Assembly (NCBI GenBank): GCA_947449875.1
Contig: CANFSY010000009.1
Coordinates: 1-44,834, forward strand
Origin: Paracoccaceae bacterium
GTDB taxonomy: Bacteria; Pseudomonadota; Alphaproteobacteria; Rhodobacterales; Rhodobacteraceae
DNA length: 44,834 nucleotides
Reading direction: 5' to 3'
Shown: one piece after another, positions 32,210-40,945 of the stretch
How the letters are laid out: every line of letters starts with the position of its first letter
Numbering within the stretch: position 1 is the stretch's first letter
Made by a program: the position numbers and the translations under genes
The notes under the pieces: model-generated
Database searches by the model: none
The model's input: the letters and a program-made list of their open reading frames with translations, nothing else
What the model was told of the DNA's origin: nothing

Positions 32210-32959
32210 ATGGTGCAGCTATTCTCACTTGCGGGGCGCACGGCCCTTGTGACGGGGGCCAGCCGTGGGTTGGGCGCGGCGATGGCTTTGGCCTTGGGGC
32301 AAGCGGGGGCTGATCTGGTGATAACCGCGCGCAGTCTGGCCGCCTTGGACGACACCGCTGACCAGCTTCGCGCTTTGGGGCGCAAGGTGACGCTGCTGGC
32401 GCTAGACCAGACCGACACCGAGGCTTTAGCCCCTGCCTTGCAAGACCTGCCGATCGACATTTTGATCAACAATGCAGGCGTCGAACACGTGGCCCCGTCA
32501 ATCGAGGTGACGCCCGCCCTGTGGGACCATATCGTTGACACCAATCTGAAGGGCGCGTTTTTCACCACCCAAGCGGTGGCCAAGGGGATGCTGGCGCGGG
32601 GGCGGGGGTCGGTGGTCAATCTGGCCTCGCTCACCTCGTTTGTGGGGGTGCCGACGGCGACACCTTATGGGTCTTCAAAGTCGGGCCTGTTGGGCATGAC
32701 GCGCGCTTTGGCCACCGAATGGGCGGCGCGCGGGGTGCGGGTGAATGCCATAGCGCCGGGCTATTTTCGCACCGATCTGACCGAGGTGTTCTACCAAGAT
32801 CACGCTTGGGCCGAGGCGATGCTGGCCAAAATTCCGCAGCGCCGCTTTGGTGTGGGGGCGGATTTGGCGGGGGCGGTTATCTTTTTGGCGTCTGATGCGT
32901 CGGCCTATATCACGGGGCAGTGTTTGGGCATTGATGGCGGGTATTTGTCATCTATTTGA
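32210..32959 (+). CDS. Short-chain dehydrogenase/reductase
   Basis: The 249-residue classical SDR has the cofactor motif TGASRGLG near residue 16, NNAG, and a catalytic Ser, Tyr, Lys set (LASLTSF, then PYGSSKSGLLGMTRALATEW). It resembles 2-deoxy-D-gluconate 3-dehydrogenase/gluconate 5-dehydrogenase type SDRs. The start is ATG 32210 because GGGGGAGG is five bases upstream. ATG 32192 is in frame but poorer. It is the first gene of a plus-strand run SDR-HisD paralogue-Rieske-AKR and is divergent from the importer. The pair with the HisD paralogue is suggestive of sequential oxidations of a diol such as dihydroxypropanesulfonate, which has a known SDR plus HisD-like enzyme. This is a hypothesis. 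Confidence 0.85.
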   Translation: MVQLFSLAGRTALVTGASRGLGAAMALALGQAGADLVITARSLAALDDTADQLRALGRKVTLLALDQTDTEALAPALQDLPIDILINNAGVEHVAPSIEVTPALWDHIVDTNLKGAFFTTQAVAKGMLARGRGSVVNLASLTSFVGVPTATPYGSSKSGLLGMTRALATEWAARGVRVNAIAPGYFRTDLTEVFYQDHAWAEAMLAKIPQRRFGVGADLAGAVIFLASDASAYITGQCLGIDGGYLSSI

Positions 32960-32971
32960 AGGGAGTAGAAT

Positions 32972-34303
32972 ATGGCGCAGGTCACTGTGGTCAAACTGGC
33001 GGGCCTGTCGCGGCACGAGCGCGACGCGCTGTTGCAACGCTCTGCCGCCGATCTGACGGGGTTTTTTGACACCGTGCGCCCGATCATCGCGGCTGTGAAG
33101 GCCGAGGGCGATGTGGCCTTGGCGCGCTACGGTGCAGCGCTTGATGGTGCTGTGGGCCTGCGGCCTGACGCGCTCAAAGCCAGTGCTGCGGAATTTGACG
33201 CAGCCTTTGCCACGCTGGACCCCGACCTGACCGAGACGATCCGCTGGTCGATCGCCAACATCCGGTCGTTTCATGAAGAGCAACGGCCCGACCCGATGTT
33301 TTTGAAAGAAATCCGCCCGGGGGCCTTTGCGGGGGACAGGTTCACCCCGCTGCGCTCGGCTGCACTTTATGTGCCGCGCGGTAAGGGCAGCTTTCCATCG
33401 GTGACCATGATGACCTCGGTGCCTGCCGTGCTGGCGGGGGTGCGGGATCTGGCGATCTTTACCCCGCCCATGCCCGATGGCGGGGTGGATGCGGCAACCT
33501 TGGTTGCGGCCAAGCTGGCGGGGGTCGAGACGGTCTATAAGGTCGGCGGCGCGCAAGCGGTGGCTGCGGCGGCATACGGCACCCAAACTGTGGGCCGCGC
33601 GGTCAAGATCATGGGGCCGGGGTCGCCCTATGTGGTGGCGGCCAAGCGGCTTTTGGCCGATGTGATTGACCCGGGCCTGCCGGCTGGCCCGTCGGAATGC
33701 ATCATCTTTGACGACGGCACAGTGCACGGCGGCTTGGCGGCCTTGGATTTGCTGATAGAGGCCGAACACGGCCCCGATTCTTGCGCTTGGCTGGTGACGA
33801 CCTCGCAAACGGTCGTCGATCAGGCGCTTGATGCCCTGCCCGCCCATTGGGTGCAGATGACCGACCAACGGCGCGGCTTTTCGCAAACGGTTCTGACGGG
33901 GCGCTTTGGCGGGATTATTCTGGCACCGTCTTTGGCTGCGGCTTACGATTTCATCAACGACTATGCCCCCGAACATCTGGAAATCCTCTCGACCCGCCCC
34001 TTTGAACATCTGGGCGAATTGACCGAAGCGGCCGAGATTTTGTTGGGGCCACATACGCCTGTCAGCGTGGCCAACTTCTGCTTGGGGCCGAACAATGTGC
34101 TGCCCACCTCGGCGGGCGCCCGCAGCCATGGGCCGCTGTCGGTGATGGATTTCATGAAGCGCAGTTCGATAGGCTATGTCACGGCCAAGGGCTGGCCTGC
34201 CATGTCGCAGGCGGCGCAGAAATTGGCAGCGTATGAGGGGTTTTCTTCGCATGCCAATGCGGTTGGCCCGATGCGCACGCCCTATCTGGGGCAGGGTGAT
34301 TGA
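32972..34303 (+). CDS. Histidinol-dehydrogenase paralogue with altered metal site (HpsN-like alcohol dehydrogenase candidate)
   Basis: The 443-residue protein has the whole HisD fold, including the catalytic Glu334-His335 in YAPEHLEI and a late His427 in SSHANAV. Against E. coli HisD zinc ligands Gln259, His262, Asp360 and His419, the equivalent positions here read Glu263, His266, Asn368 and His427. The spacing is conserved. Two of four ligands are thus changed, which argues against histidine synthesis. HisD-like enzymes without that role include HpsN, which oxidises 2,3-dihydroxypropane-1-sulfonate to sulfolactate. It starts 12 bases after the SDR stop with GGGAG as ribosome site. The precise substrate is open. 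Confidence 0.82.
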   Translation: MAQVTVVKLAGLSRHERDALLQRSAADLTGFFDTVRPIIAAVKAEGDVALARYGAALDGAVGLRPDALKASAAEFDAAFATLDPDLTETIRWSIANIRSFHEEQRPDPMFLKEIRPGAFAGDRFTPLRSAALYVPRGKGSFPSVTMMTSVPAVLAGVRDLAIFTPPMPDGGVDAATLVAAKLAGVETVYKVGGAQAVAAAAYGTQTVGRAVKIMGPGSPYVVAAKRLLADVIDPGLPAGPSECIIFDDGTVHGGLAALDLLIEAEHGPDSCAWLVTTSQTVVDQALDALPAHWVQMTDQRRGFSQTVLTGRFGGIILAPSLAAAYDFINDYAPEHLEILSTRPFEHLGELTEAAEILLGPHTPVSVANFCLGPNNVLPTSAGARSHGPLSVMDFMKRSSIGYVTAKGWPAMSQAAQKLAAYEGFSSHANAVGPMRTPYLGQGD

Positions 34304-34357
34304 CGCCAAGGGGGCGATAGCGCAGCATCTGCCACAATCCATGTGAAAGCCCGTGCC

Positions 34358-35383
34358 ATGCAAACAGCCACCTCCGCGCAATCGCTGAACCTTGCTGCGA
34401 CACTGTATACCAGCGCCGCGGTCTGGCAGGACGAACGCGCCCAGATCTTCCTGCGCACATGGCAGTTCATGGGCCCATCCAGCGCGGTGGCCCATGTTGG
34501 CCAATATCTGACGCTGGATATCGCGGGATTTGGCGTCTTTGCCATTCGGGGCAAAGACGGGGTCTTGCGCGGCTTTAAGAACATCTGCCGCCATCGGGGT
34601 GCGCGGCTTTTGAACGGTGCAGGGGACTGCGGCCTGATCGTGTGCCCCTATCACAAATGGAGCTTTGCCGACACCGGCCGCTTGGTACAAGCCCCGTGGT
34701 TTGGCCGCGATCCCGCCATCATCCCCGAAGATTGGCCGCTAGAGCCCGTTCATCTGGCCGAATGGCGCGGGCTTTTGTTTGCCGCTGTCGATCCGCAGAC
34801 CTCGCTTCTTGACCAACTCGGCGATCTTCCCGCCGAATTGGCCGACGAGCCTTTGGAAACCTATCAGGCCACCGACCAAGCGAGTGTCAGCTTTGATGCC
34901 AATTGGAAAGTTTACACCGACAATTTCGTCGAAGGGTACCATATCCCCGGCACGCATCCGTCGTTCTACGCCGCCATCGACTTTGAATCCTTTGAAACCA
35001 CCGCCCACACAGGCTTTGTTCGCATGACGGCCCCGCCGAAAGAGGGGCTGTTTTATCGCGGCAAGTGGCTGTGGATGTGGCCCAACTGGACCCTGTCGCT
35101 GTTTGACGGCGGCATGAATGTCAGCCGGATTGATCCGGTGTCGGTCGACCGGACAGATCAGCACTACACTTTCTTCTTCGCTGACACATCCGAGGCAGCC
35201 GCCCCCGCAAGGGCGCGTTCGGTCAATGGCACCTTGGCCGTGGTGCGCGAGGATTACGAGGTCTGCGTCTCGACCCACCGCAACTACCAAGCGGGCGGTT
35301 ATAGCCCCGGCCCCTTGTCGGGTCGGCATGAAAAAGGCGTGCTTTATTTCCAATCCCGCGTCGCGGCGGCACTGGGGCTGTAG
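34358..35383 (+). CDS. Short Rieske non-heme iron oxygenase alpha subunit
   Basis: The 341-residue oxygenase has a Rieske centre (Cys77-x-His79 and Cys96-x2-His99) and a mononuclear iron site with Asn189, Glu192, His195 and His200 (DNFVEGYHIPGTH). It is about 60 residues shorter than the other Rieske protein in this window. It carries an extra Cys91 between the two cluster motifs. No reductase or ferredoxin gene is adjacent. It follows the HisD paralogue by 54 bases in the same direction and is probably co-transcribed. The presence of an oxygenase in a pathway with two dehydrogenases and a TauABC importer suggests cleavage or hydroxylation of an imported organic acid. Confidence 0.83.
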   Translation: MQTATSAQSLNLAATLYTSAAVWQDERAQIFLRTWQFMGPSSAVAHVGQYLTLDIAGFGVFAIRGKDGVLRGFKNICRHRGARLLNGAGDCGLIVCPYHKWSFADTGRLVQAPWFGRDPAIIPEDWPLEPVHLAEWRGLLFAAVDPQTSLLDQLGDLPAELADEPLETYQATDQASVSFDANWKVYTDNFVEGYHIPGTHPSFYAAIDFESFETTAHTGFVRMTAPPKEGLFYRGKWLWMWPNWTLSLFDGGMNVSRIDPVSVDRTDQHYTFFFADTSEAAAPARARSVNGTLAVVREDYEVCVSTHRNYQAGGYSPGPLSGRHEKGVLYFQSRVAAALGL

Positions 35384-35432
35384 GGCGCTTTGTGCTAGTT
35401 TGACCACACCCCCCTTTTCGATAGGAGCCCCC

Positions 35433-36398
35433 ATGCAATACCGCCCCCTCGGCCAGTCCGGCTTGTCTGTCGCCCCCGTGGTTTTGGGGGCCAATGTCTT
35501 TGGCTGGACGGCGGATGAAGCCGCCTCTTTTGCGGTGCTGGATGCCGCAACCGAGGCGGGGCTAAACGCCATCGACACCGCCGATGTCTATTCGGCTTGG
35601 GTGCCCGGCCATAAGGGCGGGGAAAGTGAAAGCGTGATTGGCCGCTGGTTAAAGGCGCGGCCGGGCAAGCGGGACAAAATCGTGCTGATCACCAAAGGGG
35701 GCAGTGACATGGGGCTGGACGCTGCGGGCCACCCTGCCAAGGGCCTGTCGGCGCGCTGGATCGAACAGGCGGTTGAGGGCAGTTTGAAACGGCTGGGGGT
35801 CGAGGTGATCGACCATTATTTCTCGCACCGCCCTGACGACTCCGTGCCCCAGACCGAAACCTTGGCCGCCTATGACCGCTTGATCAAGGCCGGCAAGGTG
35901 CGCTCGATCGGGGCGTCGAATTTCAGCGTGGCGCAATTGCAAGCGGCGTTGAGCACCGCCGACCAAAACAATTTGCCGCGCTACACCTCGATCCAGCCGG
36001 AATACAACCTGTATGACCGCGCCGCGCTAGAAGGCCCGATGCTGGCGCTGTGTGTGGCGCAAGGCTTGGGCGTGATCCCGTACTATGGCCTTGCCTCTGG
36101 CTTTCTGTCGGGCCTTTACCGCACCGCCGCCTCTACCGAGGGGAAGGCGCGCAAGGGCAGCCTTGACGGCTACCGCACCCCGCGCGGCTTGGCGATTTTG
36201 GATGCGTTGGACAGCGTGGCAGCCCAGCACAGCGCCACCTGTGCGCAGGTGGCTTTGGCTTGGGTGGCAGCCCAACCGGGGCTGACGGGGCCGATCGCTT
36301 CGGCCACCAATCCCGCACAGGTGCGCGATCTGGTGGCGGCAGCGACCTTGGCGCTGACGGCGCAGGATTTGGCGCTGTTGGGGGCGGCCTCGGCTTAG
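35433..36398 (+). CDS. Aldo-keto reductase
   Basis: The 321-residue NADPH-type reductase has the AKR barrel. The order is NAIDTADVYSAW (Asp and Tyr of the catalytic set), VLITKGG (Lys), and DHYFSHRPDD, with the His at the catalytic position, then GASNFSVAQL. The family reduces aldehydes, ketones and sugar carbonyls. ATG 35433 has AGGAG five bases upstream. It is the last plus-strand gene of the SDR-HisD-Rieske-AKR run. Its stop overlaps the opposing uronate-dehydrogenase-like gene by four bases (TTAG), so the two transcripts collide. The natural substrate is not known. Confidence 0.87.
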   Translation: MQYRPLGQSGLSVAPVVLGANVFGWTADEAASFAVLDAATEAGLNAIDTADVYSAWVPGHKGGESESVIGRWLKARPGKRDKIVLITKGGSDMGLDAAGHPAKGLSARWIEQAVEGSLKRLGVEVIDHYFSHRPDDSVPQTETLAAYDRLIKAGKVRSIGASNFSVAQLQAALSTADQNNLPRYTSIQPEYNLYDRAALEGPMLALCVAQGLGVIPYYGLASGFLSGLYRTAASTEGKARKGSLDGYRTPRGLAILDALDSVAAQHSATCAQVALAWVAAQPGLTGPIASATNPAQVRDLVAAATLALTAQDLALLGAASA

Positions 36399-37237
36399 GC
36401 CGTTTTGGTATCGTCGACGATGTTCATCTGCGCTTTGCCGCTTTGACCCAAGCCCACGGCGGCAAAGGCCCCGCCGTGGCAGGTTTGGGCAGGGTCGGTG
36501 GGGTCAGGGCGCGGGGCGTCGGCCAGAATTTGGGCGGCAAAGATCTCGGCATTGTCTTGCGGGCGAAAGCCCAAATGGCTGGCCTTGGCATTGTCGACGG
36601 GCGCGCGGTCGTTGTTGGACACACCGTAGACCACGCTAAAGCCGGTTGTCGGCGTATCTATTGCGCAGGTGACAAGGCGGATCAGGTCGTCATACGACAG
36701 CCACGTGCCCAAGGCGCGCGCCGATGTCACCTGCGCGCAAGACAAAATGCGCAGATGCACCGATTCAAGCCCGCGCTTGTCCCAATACATCCGGCCCAGA
36801 TCCTCGGCAAAGCACTTGGCCAGACCATAGAACGTATCGGGTCGGTGGGACACATCGGTGCCGATAAACTCAGCCTTGGGATACATCCCCACCGCATGGA
36901 TGGACGAGGCATAGACGACCCGCCGCAGGCCGTGTTGATAAGCCGCCTCCCACACATTGTAAGCGCCGATGATATTGGGGCCTAGGATGTCTTCAAAACT
37001 GGCCTCGTCGCTGATGGCACCGAAATGCACCACCATATCGGCCCCTGCCAGAAGATCGTGGATCGCGCCCTTGTCGGCCAGATCGGCGCGCTGATACCGC
37101 TCGCCCGCATAAAGCGGCCCCAAGCTTTCCACCATGTCAGACGACACCAAGTCATCCGCCAGTTTTGCAAGCGGTTCGCGCAGGTAAGACCCAAGGCGGC
37201 CAGCGGCCCCTGTCAGCACAAGGCGTTTGAGTGTCAT
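36395..37237 (-). CDS. NAD-dependent epimerase/dehydratase-like SDR, uronate-dehydrogenase-like
   Basis: The 280-residue extended SDR has the dinucleotide motif GAAGRLG near residue 10. It has HFGAISDE, a catalytic YASSIHAVG with a Ser, and the YGLAKCFAEDLG segment (Tyr, Lys). Those features are shared with uronate dehydrogenase, which oxidises glucuronate or galacturonate to the aldarolactone. It is the last gene of the minus-strand unit with HpcH/HpaI aldolase, and the overlap with the AKR stop is only four bases. A sugar-acid role fits, but the hydantoinase genes upstream suggest a mixed or unusual pathway. Confidence 0.8.
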   Translation of the reverse strand: MTLKRLVLTGAAGRLGSYLREPLAKLADDLVSSDMVESLGPLYAGERYQRADLADKGAIHDLLAGADMVVHFGAISDEASFEDILGPNIIGAYNVWEAAYQHGLRRVVYASSIHAVGMYPKAEFIGTDVSHRPDTFYGLAKCFAEDLGRMYWDKRGLESVHLRILSCAQVTSARALGTWLSYDDLIRLVTCAIDTPTTGFSVVYGVSNNDRAPVDNAKASHLGFRPQDNAEIFAAQILADAPRPDPTDPAQTCHGGAFAAVGLGQSGKAQMNIVDDTKTA

Positions 37238-37276
37238 GGTCAGTCCTTTGCAAAGGCCCCGAAGGGCGGGATAGGC

Positions 37277-38041
37277 TTAGCCCTTCATCGTCGCCACAAT
37301 CGCATCGACGCCTTTGGACAGGATCACCGTATCCACCCCGCAGGCGACAAAGCTAAAGCCTTCGTCCAGCAGGCGCCGAGCCAGTGCGGTGTCGCCCACC
37401 AAGGTACCCACCCGAATGCCCTGCGCAATCAACTTGCGTGCCACAGGCAAGATAAAATCCCAAATGCGCGGATCGGCGGGTTGGCCCAGAATGCCCATAT
37501 CGGCCCCGATGTCGGCCGGCCCGAAAAACACCCCGTCACAGCCCTGCACAGCCCCGATCTGATCGGCCAAAAGCACCGCCGCTTGGGTTTCCACCTGCAA
37601 CAGAACCGCCAATTCCGGTTCGGATTTGCTGAAATAATCGCCCACACGGCCAAACTTGTTGGCCCTGGTGCTGGTCGACACCCCCCGAATGCCGTGCGGC
37701 GGGTAGCGGGTGGAGGCGATAGCCTTTTGCGCCTCGGCCACCGATTGCACCATGGGGAACAAAAGCCCCGAGGCCCCGATATCCAGCAAGCGTTTCACCA
37801 GCACCGGATCGTTCCATTCCGGCCGCACCATGGCCGTGGTCTCATAGCCCGCAAAGGCTTGAAGCTGCCCAAGCACCGAGGTCAGATCATTGGGCGAATG
37901 TTCCATATCAACCATGGCCCAGTCAAAGCCAGCCCCCGCAATGATCTCGGCCGCAAAGGGCGAGGACAGGCCGACCCAAACGCCGATCTGCGGTTTGCCC
38001 GCGCGCAGGTTTGCCAGAAACTTGTTGGGCTGCACGTTCAT
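37277..38041 (-). CDS. HpcH/HpaI-type class II aldolase
   Basis: The 254-residue (beta/alpha)8 aldolase uses a divalent metal. The motifs are VDMEHSPND, RPEWNDP, QVETQAA and FFGPADIG, which contain the catalytic Arg and the Glu and Asp metal ligands seen in HpaI, GarL and the 2-keto-3-deoxy-L-rhamnonate aldolase RhmA. It splits or forms 2-keto-acids from pyruvate plus an aldehyde. The start overlaps the FAD-oxidoreductase stop by 4 nt (ATGA). It would release pyruvate from a keto-deoxy sugar acid. The aldehyde partner cannot be told from sequence. Confidence 0.87.
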   Translation of the reverse strand: MNVQPNKFLANLRAGKPQIGVWVGLSSPFAAEIIAGAGFDWAMVDMEHSPNDLTSVLGQLQAFAGYETTAMVRPEWNDPVLVKRLLDIGASGLLFPMVQSVAEAQKAIASTRYPPHGIRGVSTSTRANKFGRVGDYFSKSEPELAVLLQVETQAAVLLADQIGAVQGCDGVFFGPADIGADMGILGQPADPRIWDFILPVARKLIAQGIRVGTLVGDTALARRLLDEGFSFVACGVDTVILSKGVDAIVATMKG

Positions 38042-39240
38042 ATGATGGCACCTTCGATCAGGGGGCGGTTGGCGGTGATGCGTTCAAAGCTGAAGGGGGT
38101 CAGGTCCAGCGTGCGAAATGCGCCGTAGGTCAACCATTCGGCGGTGCCGCGCCCCATGGCGGGGGATTGCTGCAAGCCATGGCCAGAAAAGCCGTTGAGG
38201 AACAAGAAGTTGGCTACCTCAGGATGCGGCCCTGCGATGGCGTTCTGGTCCAGCGTGTTGTAATCATACTGCCCCGCCCATTCGCGCAAGACCTTAACCG
38301 CTTCAAACTGCGGAATTCGGGTGGCAAGGATCGGCCAGACATGGTCCAGCCACAGGCTTTGGTCCATGGCAAAGTCGTCAAAGGCCACGGCGGGGTCATG
38401 GTCGGTATGCGCGCCGACCAGATAGGTCGTATCGCTGTCGGTGCGAAAGTGCACGCCCGTTGGGTCAATCGTCAGCGGCAGATCGCGCGACAGGGGTTGT
38501 TCTGCGGCGATGATCCACGAATAGCGCTTGCGCGGTTCGATCGGGATCGTGATCCCCGCCATAGCCGCCGTCTTGGCCCCGCGCGTGCCCGATGCGTTGA
38601 CAAGATGCCCGCAGGCCACCACCTCGCCACTGGCGAGGGTTACGCTTTCGATCCTGTGGGCCTTGCGGGTGATCGCCACCACCTCGTTGCGGATATACTC
38701 TGCCCCGCCGGCGCGGGCCTTGCGGCGCAGCCAGTCAAACATGGTGTAGCCGTCAAAATAGCCTTCATCCTTGCAGTTGATGCTGCCCAAAACCAGATCG
38801 TCGACGGCATAAAACGGGTATTCGGCCTTGATCTCGTCCGGTGTCATCAGGCGGGTTTCGGCCCCCAAAGCCACCTGCACCTTGGCCTGTGCGCGCAGCA
38901 CTTGGGCAAAGGCGTCATCCGCCGCCATATACATATAGCCAAAGTTGCGGATCTTCAGCTTGGGCGCATCCTCGCCCAGATAACGGGGCAGGTTCTGGCT
39001 GAACTCGGCCCCGAATTGCGAGATGCGGATGTTCAGCTCGGTTGAAAACTGCTGGCGGATGCAGGAATTGGACAGCGAGGTGGCGGCGAATTCATAAGAC
39101 GGGTCGCGTTCCACCACCAAGACCGTGCCGTTAAAATCGGGGTTTTGCATCAAGAACCACGCCGTGGCCGACCCTGTCGCCGCCCCGCCGATGATGATCA
39201 CGTCATAAGAGGTACGTTTTGGTGCGTCGTTCGTCGTCAT
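38038..39240 (-). CDS. FAD-dependent amine/imine oxidoreductase (DAO family)
   Basis: The 400-residue flavoprotein has the N-terminal dinucleotide motif IIIGGAATGSATAWFL, where an Ala takes the place of the usual Gly, and VVERDPSYE. The C-terminus has the FLNGFSGHGLQQSPAMGRGTAEWL segment typical of sarcosine oxidase/FOXRED1-like DAO proteins. It oxidises a C-N bond or an N-methyl group. No covalent flavin His motif was seen. Its start immediately follows the HyuB stop, and its stop overlaps the aldolase start, so it is co-translated with both. It fits oxidation of an N-methyl or amino acid released by the hydantoinase. Confidence 0.86.
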   Translation of the reverse strand: MTTNDAPKRTSYDVIIIGGAATGSATAWFLMQNPDFNGTVLVVERDPSYEFAATSLSNSCIRQQFSTELNIRISQFGAEFSQNLPRYLGEDAPKLKIRNFGYMYMAADDAFAQVLRAQAKVQVALGAETRLMTPDEIKAEYPFYAVDDLVLGSINCKDEGYFDGYTMFDWLRRKARAGGAEYIRNEVVAITRKAHRIESVTLASGEVVACGHLVNASGTRGAKTAAMAGITIPIEPRKRYSWIIAAEQPLSRDLPLTIDPTGVHFRTDSDTTYLVGAHTDHDPAVAFDDFAMDQSLWLDHVWPILATRIPQFEAVKVLREWAGQYDYNTLDQNAIAGPHPEVANFLFLNGFSGHGLQQSPAMGRGTAEWLTYGAFRTLDLTPFSFERITANRPLIEGAII

Positions 39241-40944
39241 TCAGTCCGTCTCCCCTAAGCGGGCCTGTGCTGTGACTTGGGCAATCTCTGCCTCGGTCAA
39301 GCCGTAAATGGTGCGGGCGGCCGCTGGTGTGATATACCCCAAAGCCAGATCGCGGCGGATCAAGGCCGTGTCACGATCAGCCAGCGCACCGTAGCCAGCG
39401 CCGCCGGGAAATGCCATCACCACCTTGCGGCCATGGGGCACAAATTGCTTGCCCTTGCCTTTCATAGCCCTGCCATCGTCTTGCGCCAAAGTGGTCGGTG
39501 CCCCATCCATCCCGCCCCGCCTGCCGCGCGCCGGATGGTGCAGGCGGTCGAACATGGCGGAAAAGTCGAACTCGTGCCCCTCGCGCGCGCCCACTTCCAT
39601 AAACTGCCCCAAACCGCCGCGATATTGCCCCGCCCCACCGGAATCAGGGCGCAGTTCTTTGCGCCAGATGATGACGGGGCCTGCGTGTTCAGTGGCCTCC
39701 ACCGGCATGGTCATAACGCCAGAGGGGAAGGCCGTGGCGCTCATCCCGTCCAGTGTGGGCCGCGCGCCGGAACCGCCAGAGTTAAACGTCAGCACTTCAG
39801 ACCGCACCGCATCGCAGGGTGCCGCCTGATCGCTGCGCGGGCGCAGGCTGACTTGGAAGTTGCACAGACACCCCGCGCCTTCGGCAGGCACGGTACGGGG
39901 CAGAATTTTGTCCAAAGCGTCATAGATCGTGTCGGGCACCATATGCCCGATCACATGGCGCAGGGCCACGGGGGCGGGGTGCAGGGCGTTGACGATGGAA
40001 TTGACCGGCGCTGTGATCCGGAACGGCGCAAGCGAGGCGGCGTTGTTGGGAATCTCGGGCGCAATGGCGCATTTGAGCGCGTAGCAGGCATAGGCCTTGG
40101 TATAGACCAAGGGCACGTTGATGCCCTTTTTGTCCAACCCCGAGGTGCCCGCCCAATCGCACAGCACATGGTCGCCGTGGAAAGAGACTTTCACTTTCAA
40201 GTCAATCGGGGTGTCATAGCCGTCAATCGTCATCGCCCCCTCGGCCGCACCCTGCGGCAAAGCCGCGATCCGTGCTACGGTGGCGTGGTGCGAGTTGGTC
40301 AGAATGAAATCCGAAATCCCGTCTAGATCGTCCAGATCAAATTCTACCATGGTTTCGATCAGGCGGCGGTGGCCGATCTCGTTGCAGGTGGTCAGGGCGT
40401 AAACATCGCCCACCACCTGATCGGGCTCGCGCACATTGGCGCGGATCAGGGCAATCAGCGTGGCATCCAAGCGGCCCTTGTCGATCAGCTTTAGGGCGGG
40501 GATATACAGCCCCTCTTCATAGACTGAATTGCCATCTGCCCCAAAGCCGCGCCCGCCGATGTCGACGATATGCGCCGTGCAGGCAAAAAAGCCCACATGG
40601 CGGCCTTTGTGGAAAGACGGCGTGCACACGGTGATGTCGTGCAGATGCCCGGTGCCCTCCCAAGGGTCGTTGGTGATGTACACATCCCCCTCTGCCAGAT
40701 TGTCGGGCCCGATGCGGCGGATGAAATGGGCCACGGCATCGGCCATGGCGTTCACATGGCCCGGTGTGCCCGTGACCGCTTGGGCCAGCATCTGGCCTGC
40801 CGCATTATAAACCCCCGCCGACAAATCCCCCGCTTCGCGCACCGAGGTGGAAAACGCCGTGCGCACCAGCGCTTGGGCCTGTTCCTCGACGATCGAGATC
40901 AGGCGGTTCCACATCACTTGGTAAACCACTTGCGAGCGTGCCAT
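39241..40944 (-). CDS. Hydantoinase B/oxoprolinase-type subunit
   Basis: The 567-residue protein is a HyuB/HydB subunit. It has EEQAQALVRTAFSTSVREAGDLSAG near the N-terminus, then NDPWEGTGHLHDITV, HIVDIGGRGFG and the C-terminal MDGAPTTL and FPGGAGYG segments. With HyuA it forms the ATP-dependent amide-ring-opening enzyme acting on 5-membered lactams such as N-methylhydantoin or 5-oxoproline. Related enzymes (acetone carboxylase, caprolactamase) use the same fold for other substrates. ATG 40944 lies two bases after the HyuA stop, preceded by GGGG. The frame extends to 40980 without a start signal. The true substrate is unknown. Confidence 0.9.
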   Translation of the reverse strand: MARSQVVYQVMWNRLISIVEEQAQALVRTAFSTSVREAGDLSAGVYNAAGQMLAQAVTGTPGHVNAMADAVAHFIRRIGPDNLAEGDVYITNDPWEGTGHLHDITVCTPSFHKGRHVGFFACTAHIVDIGGRGFGADGNSVYEEGLYIPALKLIDKGRLDATLIALIRANVREPDQVVGDVYALTTCNEIGHRRLIETMVEFDLDDLDGISDFILTNSHHATVARIAALPQGAAEGAMTIDGYDTPIDLKVKVSFHGDHVLCDWAGTSGLDKKGINVPLVYTKAYACYALKCAIAPEIPNNAASLAPFRITAPVNSIVNALHPAPVALRHVIGHMVPDTIYDALDKILPRTVPAEGAGCLCNFQVSLRPRSDQAAPCDAVRSEVLTFNSGGSGARPTLDGMSATAFPSGVMTMPVEATEHAGPVIIWRKELRPDSGGAGQYRGGLGQFMEVGAREGHEFDFSAMFDRLHHPARGRRGGMDGAPTTLAQDDGRAMKGKGKQFVPHGRKVVMAFPGGAGYGALADRDTALIRRDLALGYITPAAARTIYGLTEAEIAQVTAQARLGETD

Positions 40945-40945
40945 G

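Noticed and set aside
32972-34303. Annotation as histidine-biosynthesis hisD
   Set aside because: Two zinc ligands are altered, and the gene lies among catabolic genes, so a paralogue is more likely.
32948-34690. 580-codon open frame on the minus strand
   Set aside because: It is antisense to the HisD paralogue and the start of the Rieske gene and has no domain. The sense frames carry clear catalytic motifs.
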